DNA of 64,000 nt from Streptomyces cellulosae (GTDB lineage Bacteria > Actinomycetota > Actinomycetes > Streptomycetales > Streptomycetaceae): contig BNBH01000007.1 in the NCBI GenBank assembly GCA_014655195.1, forward strand, positions 35,151 through 99,150. The letters are read 5' to 3'. Shown here piece by piece: positions 15,672-24,412 of this stretch. Each line of letters begins with the position of its first letter. Within the stretch, counting starts at the first letter, position 1. The translations under genes were made by a program, and so were the position numbers. The notes beneath the pieces were generated by a model. That model was not told where the DNA came from and searched no databases. It worked only from the letters and a program-made list of their open reading frames with translations.

Positions 15672-16154
15672 ATGTCCACGACTGAAACCTCCGCCTCGGG
15701 CGTCGGCCCCGTCGAAGGCGCCTCGCTGTACTCCGTCGACAACCCGGCGCCGGTCATCGAACCGCCGCGCAAGCGGACCAGGAAGACCCCGAAGAGCACC
15801 CGCGGCAACTTCGAGCTGGCCGCGTGGCTGTTCATGCGTCTGTCCGGTGTCGTCCTGGTCGTGCTGGTCATCGGCCACCTGCTGATCCAGCTGGTGCTGG
15901 ACGGCGGCGTCTCCAAGATCGGCTTCGCCTTCGTGGCGGGCCGCTGGGCGAGCCCCTTCTGGCAGGTCTGGGACCTGGCGATGCTGTGGCTGGCGATGCT
16001 GCACGGCGCCAACGGCCTGCGCACGGTCATCAACGACTACGCCGAGCGGCCGAACACCCGCCTGTGGCTCAAGGGCCTGCTCTACACGGCCACGGTGTTC
16101 ACCATCCTGCTGGGCACGCTGGTGATCTTCACCTTCGACCCGAACATCCGCTAG
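15672..16154 (+). CDS. sdhD: Succinate dehydrogenase hydrophobic membrane anchor SdhD
   Basis: A 160-residue second membrane subunit of complex II. A 40-residue polar N-terminus precedes three helices. Helix 1 starts at [23 protein letters not shown], with the conserved R-x-S-G and a haem-side His. The second His region is [20 protein letters not shown]. It starts five bases after sdhC ends and is followed 19 bases later by sdhA. Confidence 0.92.
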   Translation: MSTTETSASGVGPVEGASLYSVDNPAPVIEPPRKRTRKTPKSTRGNFELAAWLFMRLSGVVLVVLVIGHLLIQLVLDGGVSKIGFAFVAGRWASPFWQVWDLAMLWLAMLHGANGLRTVINDYAERPNTRLWLKGLLYTATVFTILLGTLVIFTFDPNIR

Positions 16155-16173
16155 GCACGGGGCTGCGAGAATC

Positions 16174-17928
16174 ATGAAGATCCACAAGTACGACACCGTC
16201 ATCGTCGGCGCCGGTGGCGCCGGTATGCGGGCCGCCATCGAGGCGACCAAGCGCAGCCGCACCGCCGTGCTGACCAAGCTCTACCCCACCCGCTCCCACA
16301 CGGGCGCCGCGCAGGGCGGCATGGCCGCCGCGCTCGCCAACGTGGAGGAGGACAACTGGGAGTGGCACACCTTCGACACGGTCAAGGGCGGTGACTACCT
16401 GGTCGACCAGGACGCCGCCGAGATCCTGGCGAAGGAGGCCATCGACTCCGTCCTCGACCTGGAGAAGATGGGCCTGCCGTTCAACCGCACGCCGAACGGC
16501 ACCATCGACCAGCGCCGCTTCGGCGGCCACTCCCGCAACCACGGCGAGGCCCCGGTCCGCCGGTCCTGCTACGCCGCGGACCGCACCGGCCACATGATCC
16601 TCCAGACGCTGTACCAGAACTGCGTCAAGGAGGGCGTGGAGTTCTTCAACGAGTTCTACGTCCTGGACCAGCTGATCACCGAGGTCGACGGCGTACGGAA
16701 GTCGTCCGGCGTCGTGGCGTACGAGCTGGCGACCGGCGAGATCCACATCTTCCAGGCGAAGTCCGTGATCTACGCGTCCGGCGGCACCGGCAAGTTCTTC
16801 AAGGTGACGTCCAACGCGCACACCCTGACCGGTGACGGCCAGGCCGCCGTGTACCGGCGCGGACTGCCGCTGGAGGACATGGAGTTCTTCCAGTTCCACC
16901 CGACCGGCATCTGGCGCATGGGCATCCTCCTCACGGAGGGCGCCCGCGGTGAGGGCGGCATCCTGCGCAACAAGGACGGCGAGCGCTTCATGGAGAAGTA
17001 CGCGCCCGTCATGAAGGACCTCGCCTCCCGCGACGTCGTCTCCCGCTCCATCTACACGGAGATCCGCGAGGGCCGCGGCTGCGGTCCCGAGGGCGACCAC
17101 GTCTACCTGGACCTCACGCACCTCCCGCCGGAGCAGCTGGACGCCAAGCTGCCCGACATCACGGAGTTCGCGCGGACCTACCTCGGCATCGAGCCCTACA
17201 CGGACCCGATCCCGATCCAGCCCACCGCCCACTACGCGATGGGCGGCATCCCGACCAACGTCCAGGGCGAGGTGCTGGCGGACAACACCACGGTCGTCCC
17301 CGGCCTGTACGCGGCCGGCGAGGTCGCCTGCGTCTCCGTGCACGGCGCCAACCGTCTGGGCACCAACTCGCTGCTGGACATCAACGTGTTCGGCAAGCGG
17401 GCCGGTATCGCGGCCGCGGAGTACGCCCAGACCGCGGACTTCGTCGACCTCCCGGAGGACCCGGAGTCCTTCGTGGTCGGGCAGATCGAGCGGCTGCGGT
17501 CCTCCACCGGCAACGAGCGGGTGGCCGAGCTGCGCCGCGAGCTGCAGGAGACCATGGACGCCAACGTCATGGTGTTCCGCACCGAGCAGACCATCAAGAC
17601 GGCGGTCGAGAAGATCGCCGAGCTGCGCGAGCGCTACAAGAACGTCGCCATCCAGGACAAGGGCAAGCGGTTCAACACCGACCTGCTGGAGGCCGTCGAG
17701 CTGGGCAACCTGCTGGACCTGGCCGAGGTCATGGCCGTGTCCGCGCTGGCCCGCAAGGAGTCCCGCGGCGGTCACTACCGCGAGGACTACCCGAACCGCG
17801 ACGACGTCAACTTCATGCGCCACACGATGGCGTACCGCGAGGTCGGCGCCGACGGCACCGAGACCGTCCGTCTGGACTACAAGCCGGTCGTCCAGACCCG
17901 CTACCAGCCGATGGAGCGTAAGTACTGA
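16174..17928 (+). CDS. sdhA: Succinate dehydrogenase flavoprotein subunit SdhA
   Basis: A 584-residue catalytic subunit oxidising succinate to fumarate with covalently bound FAD. The GxGxxG motif is at residues 12-17 (VGAGGAGM). His42 in SHTGAAQGG is the FAD-linking residue. The active-site segments are [47 protein letters not shown] and the substrate-capping [18 protein letters not shown]. The C-terminal three-helix domain is complete. Its stop overlaps the sdhB start by one base (TGATG). Confidence 0.97.
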   Translation: MKIHKYDTVIVGAGGAGMRAAIEATKRSRTAVLTKLYPTRSHTGAAQGGMAAALANVEEDNWEWHTFDTVKGGDYLVDQDAAEILAKEAIDSVLDLEKMGLPFNRTPNGTIDQRRFGGHSRNHGEAPVRRSCYAADRTGHMILQTLYQNCVKEGVEFFNEFYVLDQLITEVDGVRKSSGVVAYELATGEIHIFQAKSVIYASGGTGKFFKVTSNAHTLTGDGQAAVYRRGLPLEDMEFFQFHPTGIWRMGILLTEGARGEGGILRNKDGERFMEKYAPVMKDLASRDVVSRSIYTEIREGRGCGPEGDHVYLDLTHLPPEQLDAKLPDITEFARTYLGIEPYTDPIPIQPTAHYAMGGIPTNVQGEVLADNTTVVPGLYAAGEVACVSVHGANRLGTNSLLDINVFGKRAGIAAAEYAQTADFVDLPEDPESFVVGQIERLRSSTGNERVAELRRELQETMDANVMVFRTEQTIKTAVEKIAELRERYKNVAIQDKGKRFNTDLLEAVELGNLLDLAEVMAVSALARKESRGGHYREDYPNRDDVNFMRHTMAYREVGADGTETVRLDYKPVVQTRYQPMERKY

Positions 17929-18707
17929 TGGCTACCCCTGTTCTGGACAAGGCGGACGCGGCCGGCTCCCCCGAGCCCGGCTTCGCCGACTCCCCCTACA
18001 TCACCGTCACCCTGCGGATCCGCCGGTTCAACCCGGAGGTCTCCGCGGAGGCGACCTGGGAAGACTTCCAGCTGGAGATCGACCCCAAGGAGCGTGTCCT
18101 CGACGCGCTGCACAAGATCAAGTGGGACCTGGACGGCACGCTGACGTTCCGCCGCTCCTGCGCGCACGGCATCTGCGGTTCCGACGCCATGCGGATCAAC
18201 GGCAAGAACCGTCTGGCGTGCAAGACGCTGATCAAGGACATCAACCCCGAGAAGCCGATCACGGTCGAGGCCATCAAGGGCCTGACGGTCCTCAAGGACC
18301 TGGTCGTGGACATGGAGCCGTTCTTCCAGGCGTACCGGGACGTGATGCCCTTCCTCATCACGAAGGACACCAACGAGCCGACGCGCGAGCGTCTGCAGTC
18401 CGCCGAGGACCGCGAGCGGTTCGACGACACGACCAAGTGCATCCTGTGCGCCGCGTGCACCACGTCGTGCCCGGTGTTCTGGAACGACGGCCAGTACTTC
18501 GGCCCGGCCGCGATCGTCAACGCGCACCGCTTCATCTTCGACTCGCGTGACGAGGCCGGCGAGCAGCGCCTGGAGATCCTCAACGACAAGGACGGCGTGT
18601 GGCGTTGCCGCACCACGTTCAACTGCACGGACGCCTGCCCGCGCGGTATCGAGGTCACGAAGGCGATCGCCGAGGTGAAGCGCGCGCTCATCACGCGCCG
18701 CTACTGA
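17928..18707 (+). CDS. sdhB: Succinate dehydrogenase iron-sulfur subunit SdhB
   Basis: A 259-residue electron-transfer subunit with three clusters. The [2Fe-2S] ligands are in CAHGICGSDAM ... CKTL, where Asp replaces the third Cys as in many bacterial SdhB. The [4Fe-4S] and [3Fe-4S] ligands are in CILCAACTTSCPVFW and CRTTFNCTDACPRGI. Coupled to sdhA by TGATG. A strong terminator follows 18 bases after the stop. Confidence 0.96.
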   Translation: MATPVLDKADAAGSPEPGFADSPYITVTLRIRRFNPEVSAEATWEDFQLEIDPKERVLDALHKIKWDLDGTLTFRRSCAHGICGSDAMRINGKNRLACKTLIKDINPEKPITVEAIKGLTVLKDLVVDMEPFFQAYRDVMPFLITKDTNEPTRERLQSAEDRERFDDTTKCILCAACTTSCPVFWNDGQYFGPAAIVNAHRFIFDSRDEAGEQRLEILNDKDGVWRCRTTFNCTDACPRGIEVTKAIAEVKRALITRRY

Positions 18708-18725
18708 GGCACCGCGCCGTACATC

Positions 18726-18764
18726 CCCGAGGGCCCGTCTCCGATCCGGAGACGGGCCCTCGGG
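18726..18764 (+). terminator. Terminator of sdhCDAB
   Basis: A perfect 18-bp inverted repeat (CCCGAGGGCCCGTCTCCG at 18726-18743, its complement at 18747-18764) with a 3-base loop lies just after sdhB. Confidence 0.9.
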
Positions 18765-18783
18765 CGTTCCCCGGTGCGGGCGG

Positions 18784-18832
18784 GTGGTGCGTACGCACCA
18801 GGCGGCGCGCTCCTGTGCTGCGTACGCACCAG
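18784..18832. promoter_or_regulatory. Two TGGTGCGTACGCACCA-type palindromes before the NarL-type kinase gene
   Basis: GTGGTGCGTACGCACCAG (18784-18801) and GTGCTGCGTACGCACCAG (18815-18832) differ from the perfect 18-mer at 23860-23877 by one and three bases. Their centres are 31 bp apart, three helical turns. The layout is 7-2-7, as for NarL/LuxR-type response regulators. They lie 57-105 bases upstream of the kinase start, so autoregulation by the adjacent regulator is inferred. Confidence 0.65.
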
Positions 18833-18888
18833 AGGCAGCCATCCCCGAGGACGATGCCCGGCCGGTGGCGGGCCCGGAGGGTGGGAGT

Positions 18889-20181
18889 ATGCGCACTTCC
18901 GTGAACAGGGCCCCTAGGCTGGGCCGCGTGCTGCCGACACCGGACACCGCGGACACGGGGGTGCCGCGTCCCGGGCGGCGCCGGGAAGGCGCGGTCGCGG
19001 CGGCCGCGTTCGTGGTCTGTCTGCTCGGCGGGACCGTGCGGGTCGAGGACACCCTCACCCCGCCGCCCCTCGCCGCCTGGCTGCTCGCCCTGGTGTCCTG
19101 CGCCGTACTGCCCGCGCGGCACCGGCGTCCCCTGGCCGTGCTGGCCGTCACCACGGCGGCCGGTGTCGTGGCCCAGCCCCTCGGCCTGGTGCTGAGTCCG
19201 CTCGTGGCCGCACCCGCCCTGGTCGCCGCCTATGCCTGCACGCTGCACGTCCCCGGAGAACGGCGTGCGGCGGGCGCGGTCGCGCTGGCCGCCGTGGCCT
19301 TGCTCGCCGGGTCCGAGCCGCTGTCCGGGGACCACTCCTGGCGGGACGCGAGCCGGATGGGGACGGTGGTGGCGGCGCCGCTGGTGGCGGGGCTGATCGG
19401 GCACGCGGTACGGACCCGGCGGGCGTATCTCGCGGCCGTGGAGGAGCGGGCGCGACGGGCCGAGGAGAGCAGGGAGCTGGAGGCGCGGCGGCGGGTCGCG
19501 GAGGAGCGGGTGCGGATCGCCCGGGAGCTGCACGATCTGGTGGCGCATCAGATCACCCTGGCCAACGCCCAGGCCACGGTCGCCGCCCACTTCTTCGACA
19601 GCCGCCCCGAGCAGACCCGCGTCAGCCTCCGCGAACTCGTCGAGACCACCGGGCACGCCCTGGACGAACTGCGGGCCACGGTAGGGCTGTTGCGGCAGAC
19701 CGGGGATGCCGGGGACGCGATGGCCCCCGAGGGCCCGGCGCCCGGTCTTGCGCGGCTGCCGGACCTCCTGGAGTCGTTCCGGCGGGCGGGGCTGGAGGTG
19801 GCCGTGCGGGAGGAGGGCCGGGCGCGGGCGCTGCCGCCGGGCGTGGATCTCACGGCGTACCGGATCGTGCAGGAGGCTTTGACCAACGTGACCAAGCACG
19901 CGGCGGGCCGTGGTGTCCGGGTGGGGCTCGACTGGGGCGGCGGGCGGCTGACCGTCACCGTGTCCGACGACGGGGGCGCCCCGGCAGGCCCGCCGGCCCT
20001 GTCGGACCGGCCGCCCGGGTACGGGCTGATCGGCATGCGGGAGCGCGCCGCGGCGGTGGGCGGGGAGCTTACGGCGGGCCCGCGCCCGGAGGGGGGCTTC
20101 CTGGTGACGGCGCGGCTGCCATTGCCGCCCGTACGGGACGGGGACATGCCGGAAGCGACGGACGAGGGGCGGCCGGCATGA
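18889..20181 (+). CDS. NarL/DesK-type sensor histidine kinase
   Basis: A 430-residue sensor kinase with four to five N-terminal membrane segments (about residues 35-170) lacking a large outer domain, which suggests it senses a membrane-related signal. A coiled linker (EERARRAEESRELEARRRVAEERVRIA) leads to the HisKA_3 box ARELHDLVAHQITLANAQA with phospho-acceptor His215. The HATPase domain has the N-box EALTNVTKHAAG and a G-box ending GYGLIGMRERAAAVGGEL. ATG 18889 with GGAGG upstream was chosen over earlier codons lying in the operator. Its TGA overlaps the ATG of a mini-frame at 20178. Confidence 0.88.
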   Translation: MRTSVNRAPRLGRVLPTPDTADTGVPRPGRRREGAVAAAAFVVCLLGGTVRVEDTLTPPPLAAWLLALVSCAVLPARHRRPLAVLAVTTAAGVVAQPLGLVLSPLVAAPALVAAYACTLHVPGERRAAGAVALAAVALLAGSEPLSGDHSWRDASRMGTVVAAPLVAGLIGHAVRTRRAYLAAVEERARRAEESRELEARRRVAEERVRIARELHDLVAHQITLANAQATVAAHFFDSRPEQTRVSLRELVETTGHALDELRATVGLLRQTGDAGDAMAPEGPAPGLARLPDLLESFRRAGLEVAVREEGRARALPPGVDLTAYRIVQEALTNVTKHAAGRGVRVGLDWGGGRLTVTVSDDGGAPAGPPALSDRPPGYGLIGMRERAAAVGGELTAGPRPEGGFLVTARLPLPPVRDGDMPEATDEGRPA

Positions 20182-20336
20182 CACTGCGGATGCTGCTTGC
20201 CGATAACCATGAGGCGGCGCGTCTCCCCCGCGACCTGCGGCCGGACGGACGCCTCCTGCCGCACCGTGGGACGCGGCGGACGCTGAGGAGGCGGGGCGAA
20301 TGTCCGGAGCCGACGGACGAGGGGCGGACGGAATGA
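20178..20336 (+). CDS. Mini-frame 1: 52-residue chimera of response-regulator start and kinase tail
   Basis: Starts by ATGA overlap with the kinase stop and ends by ATGA overlap with mini-frame 2. It begins MTLRMLLADNH, like the true regulator's MTLNVLLADDQ. It then jumps to EAARLPRDLRPDGRLLP, like the regulator's EAVRLARELRPDVVVMD (residues about 38-54), so roughly 26 receiver residues are missing. It ends PEPTDEGRTE, like the kinase tail PEATDEGRPA. It looks like the relic of a tandem duplication across the kinase/regulator junction. It may be translated simply to keep the coupling intact, or be a functional peptide. Confidence 0.5.
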   Translation: MTLRMLLADNHEAARLPRDLRPDGRLLPHRGTRRTLRRRGECPEPTDEGRTE

Positions 20337-20470
20337 CGCTGACGGTGCTGCTCCCGGACCACCGGGCGGCTGCGCGGCTGACCCGTGAACTGCGCCCGCA
20401 CGGACGCCTCCTGCCCGTGCGGAACACTGACGCCGAGGAGACGGTCACGGACGGAGGACGGACCCCATGA
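20333..20470 (+). CDS. Mini-frame 2: 45-residue chimera, second relic copy
   Basis: Starts by ATGA overlap with mini-frame 1 and ends by ATGA overlap with the real regulator at 20467. It begins MTLTVLLPDHRAAARLTRELRPHGRLLP, again the regulator N-terminus fused to its RELRPD region, and ends VTDGGRTP, resembling the kinase tail. The phospho-acceptor Asp and most of the receiver fold are absent, so it cannot be a working receiver. It is kept in frame with intact start and stop couplings. Confidence 0.5.
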   Translation: MTLTVLLPDHRAAARLTRELRPHGRLLPVRNTDAEETVTDGGRTP

Positions 20471-21159
20471 CGCTGAACGTGCTGCTCGCCGACGACCAGG
20501 CGCTTCTGCGTGGCGCCTTCCGGCTGTTGCTGGAGAGCGCCGACGGCATCGGCGTCGTCGGTGAGGCCGGGGACGGGCGGGAGGCCGTGCGGCTGGCACG
20601 CGAACTGCGGCCGGATGTCGTGGTGATGGACATCCGGATGCCGGAGGTGGACGGTCTCGCCGCCACCACCGAGATCTGCGCGGACCCGGACCTGCGGGAC
20701 ACCCGCGTGCTGATCCTCACCACGTACGAGACCGACGAGAACGTGGCCCAGGCGCTGCGCGCGGGGGCCGCCGGGTTCGTCGGGAAGGGCATCGGCGCCG
20801 AGGACCTGGCGGACGCCGTGCGGACGGTCGCGGAGGGCGAGACGCTGCTGTCGCCGGCCGCGACCCGCTCCCTGGTCGCCCGGTTCCTCGCCGCGCCGGC
20901 CGGCGCCCCTCCGTGGGACGCCGGCCGGCTGGACGTCCTCACCCCGCGCGAGCGCGAGATGGTGGCGCTGGTGGCGACCGGCCTGTCCAACCAGGAGATC
21001 GCCGAGCGGATGGTCCTCAGCCCGTTCACCGTCCGCGCCCATGTGCAGCGCGCGATGACGAAGCTGGAGGCCCGCGACCGCGCGCAGCTCGTCGTCATCG
21101 CCTACCGGACCGGCCTGGCGCGGGTCACCCCGGAGGACGGGGCCGGACGCTCCTCGTAG
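20467..21159 (+). CDS. NarL/FixJ-family response regulator
   Basis: A 230-residue regulator with an N-terminal receiver: acidic pocket DDQ at 9-11, phospho-acceptor Asp55 in VVVMDIRMPEVDG, and conserved Thr/Lys in LTTYET and GKGI. The C-terminal LuxR helix-turn-helix is LTPREREMVALVATGLSNQEIAERM then SPFTVRAHVQRAMTKL. It is the cognate partner of the kinase at 18889 through the ATGA cascade. The 7-2-7 palindromes at 18784, 18815 and 23860 are plausible targets. Its last 58 bases overlap the convergent monooxygenase gene. Confidence 0.93.
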   Translation: MTLNVLLADDQALLRGAFRLLLESADGIGVVGEAGDGREAVRLARELRPDVVVMDIRMPEVDGLAATTEICADPDLRDTRVLILTTYETDENVAQALRAGAAGFVGKGIGAEDLADAVRTVAEGETLLSPAATRSLVARFLAAPAGAPPWDAGRLDVLTPREREMVALVATGLSNQEIAERMVLSPFTVRAHVQRAMTKLEARDRAQLVVIAYRTGLARVTPEDGAGRSS

Positions 21160-22325
21160 TCCGGCAGGGTCAGGGCGGTGTGGGCCGGGCGGGGCCGGGA
21201 GGAGGGCAGCGCGTGCAACGTCCGCAGCCGGGCGTCGCGCTGCTCCAGGGCCGCGGCCGTGACGGGGAAGAGCGTGGCGCCGCCCTCGTCGACGAGCGCC
21301 TGGTTGGCCGTCACGTACGGGCGCATCCGGTCCTCGTACGCGGCGAAGGCCGCCGTGTGGTCCCGGTGGGCGGCCAGGGCGTGGGCGAGGACGTAGGCGC
21401 CGGACAGCGCGAGGCTGGTGCCCTGCCCGGTGAGGAAGGACGGGGCGTACGCGGCGTCGCCGACGAGGGCGGCGCGCCCCCGCGTCCAGCGGGGCATGCG
21501 GATCTGCCCGGCCGTGTCGAAGAACAGGTCGTCGGTGTCGCGCACGGCCGCCACCATGCGCGGAATCTCCCAGCCCTCGCCCGCGAACACCTCGGCCACG
21601 AGCGCGCGTCGGGCGTCCGGGTCGCGGAGGGCGTCGCGCGGGGGTTCGGGGCGGTGGAAGGTGAGGAAACCGTGCACCTCGGGTCCGTCGCCGGTGGCGT
21701 AGAGGGCGGCGGCCTTGCCCGGGGTGTTCCAGAGGACCAGTTCGCGGGCGAGGCGCGCGGGGTTCGGCAGGGTGAAGAGGGCGAAGCAGTGGGCGAGGTA
21801 CCGGTGGTAGCGGTCCTCGGGCCCGAAGAGGGCGGCCCGGGTGGCCGAGTGCATGCCGTCGGCGCCGATCACCAGGTCGTACGTGCTCTGCCGCCCGCTG
21901 CGGAAGGTGACGTCGACGCCGTGCGCGGCCGGGTCGAAGCGGGTGACGGAGTCGCCGAAGAGGAACTCCACGTCGTCGCGGACCAGCCCGTACAGGGCGT
22001 CGGCGAGGTCACCGCGCCGGATCTCCAGGTCGCGGGGCTCGCCCTCGTAAGCGGAGGCTCGGAGGGAGGCGACGGTGCGGCCGGCGGCGTCCAGGAAGGT
22101 GGCGCGCCGGGGAGCGACGTGCGCCTGGCGCAGCCGCCGCCACAGGCCCATCCGGCGGACCACCTCGGCCGCGGTGCCGCGGATGTCGACGGGGTAGCCG
22201 CCGCCGCGCGGGGCGCCGGCCTTCTCCACGACGGTGACCGCGAACCCGGCCCGGTGGAGCCAGTACGCGAGGGCGGGTCCGGAGACGCCGGCTCCGGAAA
22301 TCAGGACGGTGCGCGGGGTGGTCAT
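21102..22325 (-). CDS. FAD-dependent monooxygenase (UbiH/TetX-like)
   Basis: A 407-residue flavoprotein monooxygenase. The GxGxxG motif is in LISGAGVSGPALAYWLHRAG, the DG motif in VIGADGMHSATRAALFG, and the GD motif in RAALVGDAAYAPSFLTGQGTSLAL. It is the second gene of an operon: its ATG overlaps the stop of the MFS exporter (ATGA). Pairing an oxygenase with an exporter beside a two-component system suggests xenobiotic or antibiotic resistance. The 3' end overlaps the response regulator gene by 58 bases on the opposite strand. Confidence 0.88.
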   Translation of the reverse strand: MTTPRTVLISGAGVSGPALAYWLHRAGFAVTVVEKAGAPRGGGYPVDIRGTAAEVVRRMGLWRRLRQAHVAPRRATFLDAAGRTVASLRASAYEGEPRDLEIRRGDLADALYGLVRDDVEFLFGDSVTRFDPAAHGVDVTFRSGRQSTYDLVIGADGMHSATRAALFGPEDRYHRYLAHCFALFTLPNPARLARELVLWNTPGKAAALYATGDGPEVHGFLTFHRPEPPRDALRDPDARRALVAEVFAGEGWEIPRMVAAVRDTDDLFFDTAGQIRMPRWTRGRAALVGDAAYAPSFLTGQGTSLALSGAYVLAHALAAHRDHTAAFAAYEDRMRPYVTANQALVDEGGATLFPVTAAALEQRDARLRTLHALPSSRPRPAHTALTLPDYEERPAPSSGVTRARPVR

Positions 22326-23767
22326 GGACGGGTCCCTTCCTTCACGGGGGCGGGGGCGGGCTCTGCGGGCTGCGGGGAACGGGAGGCGCGTGTGGCGCGG
22401 ACGAGGAGCAGGCCGAGCGCGGCGGTGACGCCGGTGACGGCGAAGCCGGTGGTGAAGGCCGCCTCGGCGGGCACGTCCGTACCGGCGTCGGTGCCCGCGG
22501 CGAGCAGCGCGCCCGCGATCTGGGCGCCCACGACCACGCCGATCACCCGGGTGACCACGAGCAGGCTGGTGGCGATGCCGGTGTCCCCGGGGTCGACGGC
22601 GGTGGCGGTGCCGGCCAGCAGGGCGGTGGTGGCGAGGCCCGCGGCGAACGCGGTGAGCGTCTTGGCGAGGACGAGTTGCCAGGCGGAGTCGTGCTGGGCG
22701 GCCAGCGCGAACATGGTGGCGGCGGTGGCGAGGGCGGCCGCGGCGACCACGACACGGGCGCCGAACCGCCGGGAGGCGACCCCGCCGACCGCGTCGCTCA
22801 TGGCCCCGACGACCGCGCCGGGCAACAGGTACAGCCCGATCTCCGAGGTGTCGGCGTCGAAACCGTAGCCGTCGCCCGAGACGGCGAGGAGCTGCGGCAG
22901 CAGCAGGGTGACCATGCCGAGGGTGACGGTGACGAGCAGGGTGAGCAGGCATGCCTGCCACATCGCGGGCCGGGCGAGCATCCGCAGGTCGACCATCGGG
23001 GAGACGGCCCGGCGCTCGACGCGCACCCAGACGGTGGCGAGCACGGCCACGAGCACCAGCAGCGCTCCCGCGGCGAGCGGCGGAAGACCGCCCCCGGTCA
23101 GCAGGACCAGGCCGAGCATGAAGGCGAGCAGAGTGGCGCTCAGCAGGACCACGCCGGGCCAGTCGATCCGCTCACCCCGCCGGACCGGTGCGTCGGACGG
23201 CATCAGCCGCGCCACGAACAGGGTCGCCGCGACGACGACGAGGGTGGGCAGCACGAACATCCAGTGCCAGGACAGATGCTCGGCGATCAGTCCCGCGCCG
23301 AGCATGCCGACCATGCCACCGCCGGTGAAGAGGGCGACCACCACGCCGATCGCCGCCTGGGTGCGCCCGGCCGGGAGATGGGCGCGGACCAGGATGAAGG
23401 ACAGCGGCAGCACGCCGACCATGGCCCCCTGGAGGACCTGGCCGAGCAGCAGCAGCGGCAGTCCGGGGGCCAGCCCGGCCAGCAGTCCGCCGGCGGCGAC
23501 CACGGCCATCAGCCGCAGCAGGACGCGTTTGCCGCCGTAGCGGTCGCCGAGCTTCCCGGCGACGGGGGTGAGGACCGCGCCGGTGACGAGCAGGGTGTTG
23601 GCGACCAGCGCGCCCTCGGAGGGGCCGAGCCCCAGTTCGCGCTGGAGCAGCGGGAGGGCGGGCTCCACCACGGACTGGAGCGCGCCCAGGGCGAGCGCCA
23701 GCACCCCGAGGGCGGCGATCGCGGGCCGCCGCAGCCGCGGCGGCGGCGGAAGGAGGGTGTCGGACAT
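22322..23767 (-). CDS. MFS drug exporter (DHA2-type)
   Basis: A 481-residue major facilitator protein with about 14 predicted membrane helices. Motif A is present in the loop after helix 2 (GKLGDRYGGKRVLL), and a motif C-like glycine-rich stretch (GGGMVGMLGAGLIAEHLSWHW) supports drug/proton antiport. The start at ATG 23767 has a weak GGGAC upstream. It is transcribed with the downstream monooxygenase (ATGA overlap). The perfect palindrome at 23860-23877, 93 bases upstream, suggests common control with the kinase/regulator genes at 18.9-21.2 kb. Confidence 0.9.
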   Translation of the reverse strand: MSDTLLPPPPRLRRPAIAALGVLALALGALQSVVEPALPLLQRELGLGPSEGALVANTLLVTGAVLTPVAGKLGDRYGGKRVLLRLMAVVAAGGLLAGLAPGLPLLLLGQVLQGAMVGVLPLSFILVRAHLPAGRTQAAIGVVVALFTGGGMVGMLGAGLIAEHLSWHWMFVLPTLVVVAATLFVARLMPSDAPVRRGERIDWPGVVLLSATLLAFMLGLVLLTGGGLPPLAAGALLVLVAVLATVWVRVERRAVSPMVDLRMLARPAMWQACLLTLLVTVTLGMVTLLLPQLLAVSGDGYGFDADTSEIGLYLLPGAVVGAMSDAVGGVASRRFGARVVVAAAALATAATMFALAAQHDSAWQLVLAKTLTAFAAGLATTALLAGTATAVDPGDTGIATSLLVVTRVIGVVVGAQIAGALLAAGTDAGTDVPAEAAFTTGFAVTGVTAALGLLLVRATRASRSPQPAEPAPAPVKEGTRP

Positions 23768-23859
23768 GGACGTCCCGCTTTCTCGTAGGGGTCGGTGAGC
23801 ACGTCCCACGGTTCCGCCCGGCACCCCTCGCGGGCATCGTCGCCCGTCACCGTCTTCGC

Positions 23860-23877
23860 CTGGTGCGTACGCACCAG
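23860..23877. promoter_or_regulatory. Perfect palindrome CTGGTGCGTACGCACCAG upstream of the MFS gene
   Basis: An 18-bp perfect palindrome, 7-2-7 around TA, located between the exporter operon (minus) and the membrane-protein operon (plus). The same sequence occurs twice before the kinase gene 5 kb away. It was not seen elsewhere when reading the window. Confidence 0.7.
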
Positions 23878-23931
23878 TTGAGGCGCGGCCCTGGTGCCGG
23901 GACACGACAGGAGCCGTCATCGCCAAGCGAG

Positions 23932-23991
23932 TTGAACATGTTCAAAAGAAGGCGCTACAGTCACCCCCGTCAGCGTTTTGAACGCGTTCAA
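23932..23991 (+). promoter_or_regulatory. Promoter with two TTGAAC-N2-GTTCAA operators
   Basis: Perfect 14-bp palindromes TTGAACATGTTCAA (23932-23945) and TTGAACGCGTTCAA (23978-23991), 46 bp apart. The left TTGAAC doubles as a -35 box with TACAGT (23956-23961) as -10 at 18-base spacing. The second copy lies just downstream of the start of transcription. The TetR gene at 25077, last in this group, is the natural candidate repressor. Confidence 0.75.
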
Positions 23992-24004
23992 GAAGGGGTG
24001 GGGC

Positions 24005-24412
24005 ATGGACCGCACCGTCATCGCCTACGTCATCTACCTGGTCGTCAGCATCGGACTGACCGTCTGGGTGGCCCGCACGCTCAGCCGCAACGGGCGGGTC
24101 TTCCTCGCCGACGTGCTGCACGGCAACGAGAAGCTCGCGGACGCCGTCAACCACCTCCTGGTGGTCGGCTTCTACCTGGTGAACCTCGGCTTCGTCGCCC
24201 TCTACCTGAGGGACGACGACACCGTCACCGACACCCGTGGCGTCTTCGAGGCGCTCTCCGCCAAGCTGGGCGTGGTGCTGCTGGTCCTGGGCGTGATGCA
24301 CCTGGCCAACGTGTACGTGCTGAACAGGATCCGGCGGCGCGGGGTGATGGAGCGCGAGCAGAACCCGCCGGTCCCCCCGCAGGCCTGGACCACCCCGGCG
24401 GCCCAGGCATGA
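24005..24412 (+). CDS. Small three-helix membrane protein
   Basis: A 135-residue integral membrane protein with three predicted helices (YVIYLVVSIGLTVWVA, LLVVGFYLVNLGFVALYL, LGVVLLVLGVMHLANVYVL) and a basic, Pro-rich C-terminus. It is of a conserved actinobacterial type with no function known to me. AAGGGG lies about 7 bases before ATG 24005. It is first in an operon, overlapping the DCC-family gene by ATGA. Two operators in its promoter indicate tight repression. Confidence 0.8.
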   Translation: MDRTVIAYVIYLVVSIGLTVWVARTLSRNGRVFLADVLHGNEKLADAVNHLLVVGFYLVNLGFVALYLRDDDTVTDTRGVFEALSAKLGVVLLVLGVMHLANVYVLNRIRRRGVMEREQNPPVPPQAWTTPAAQA

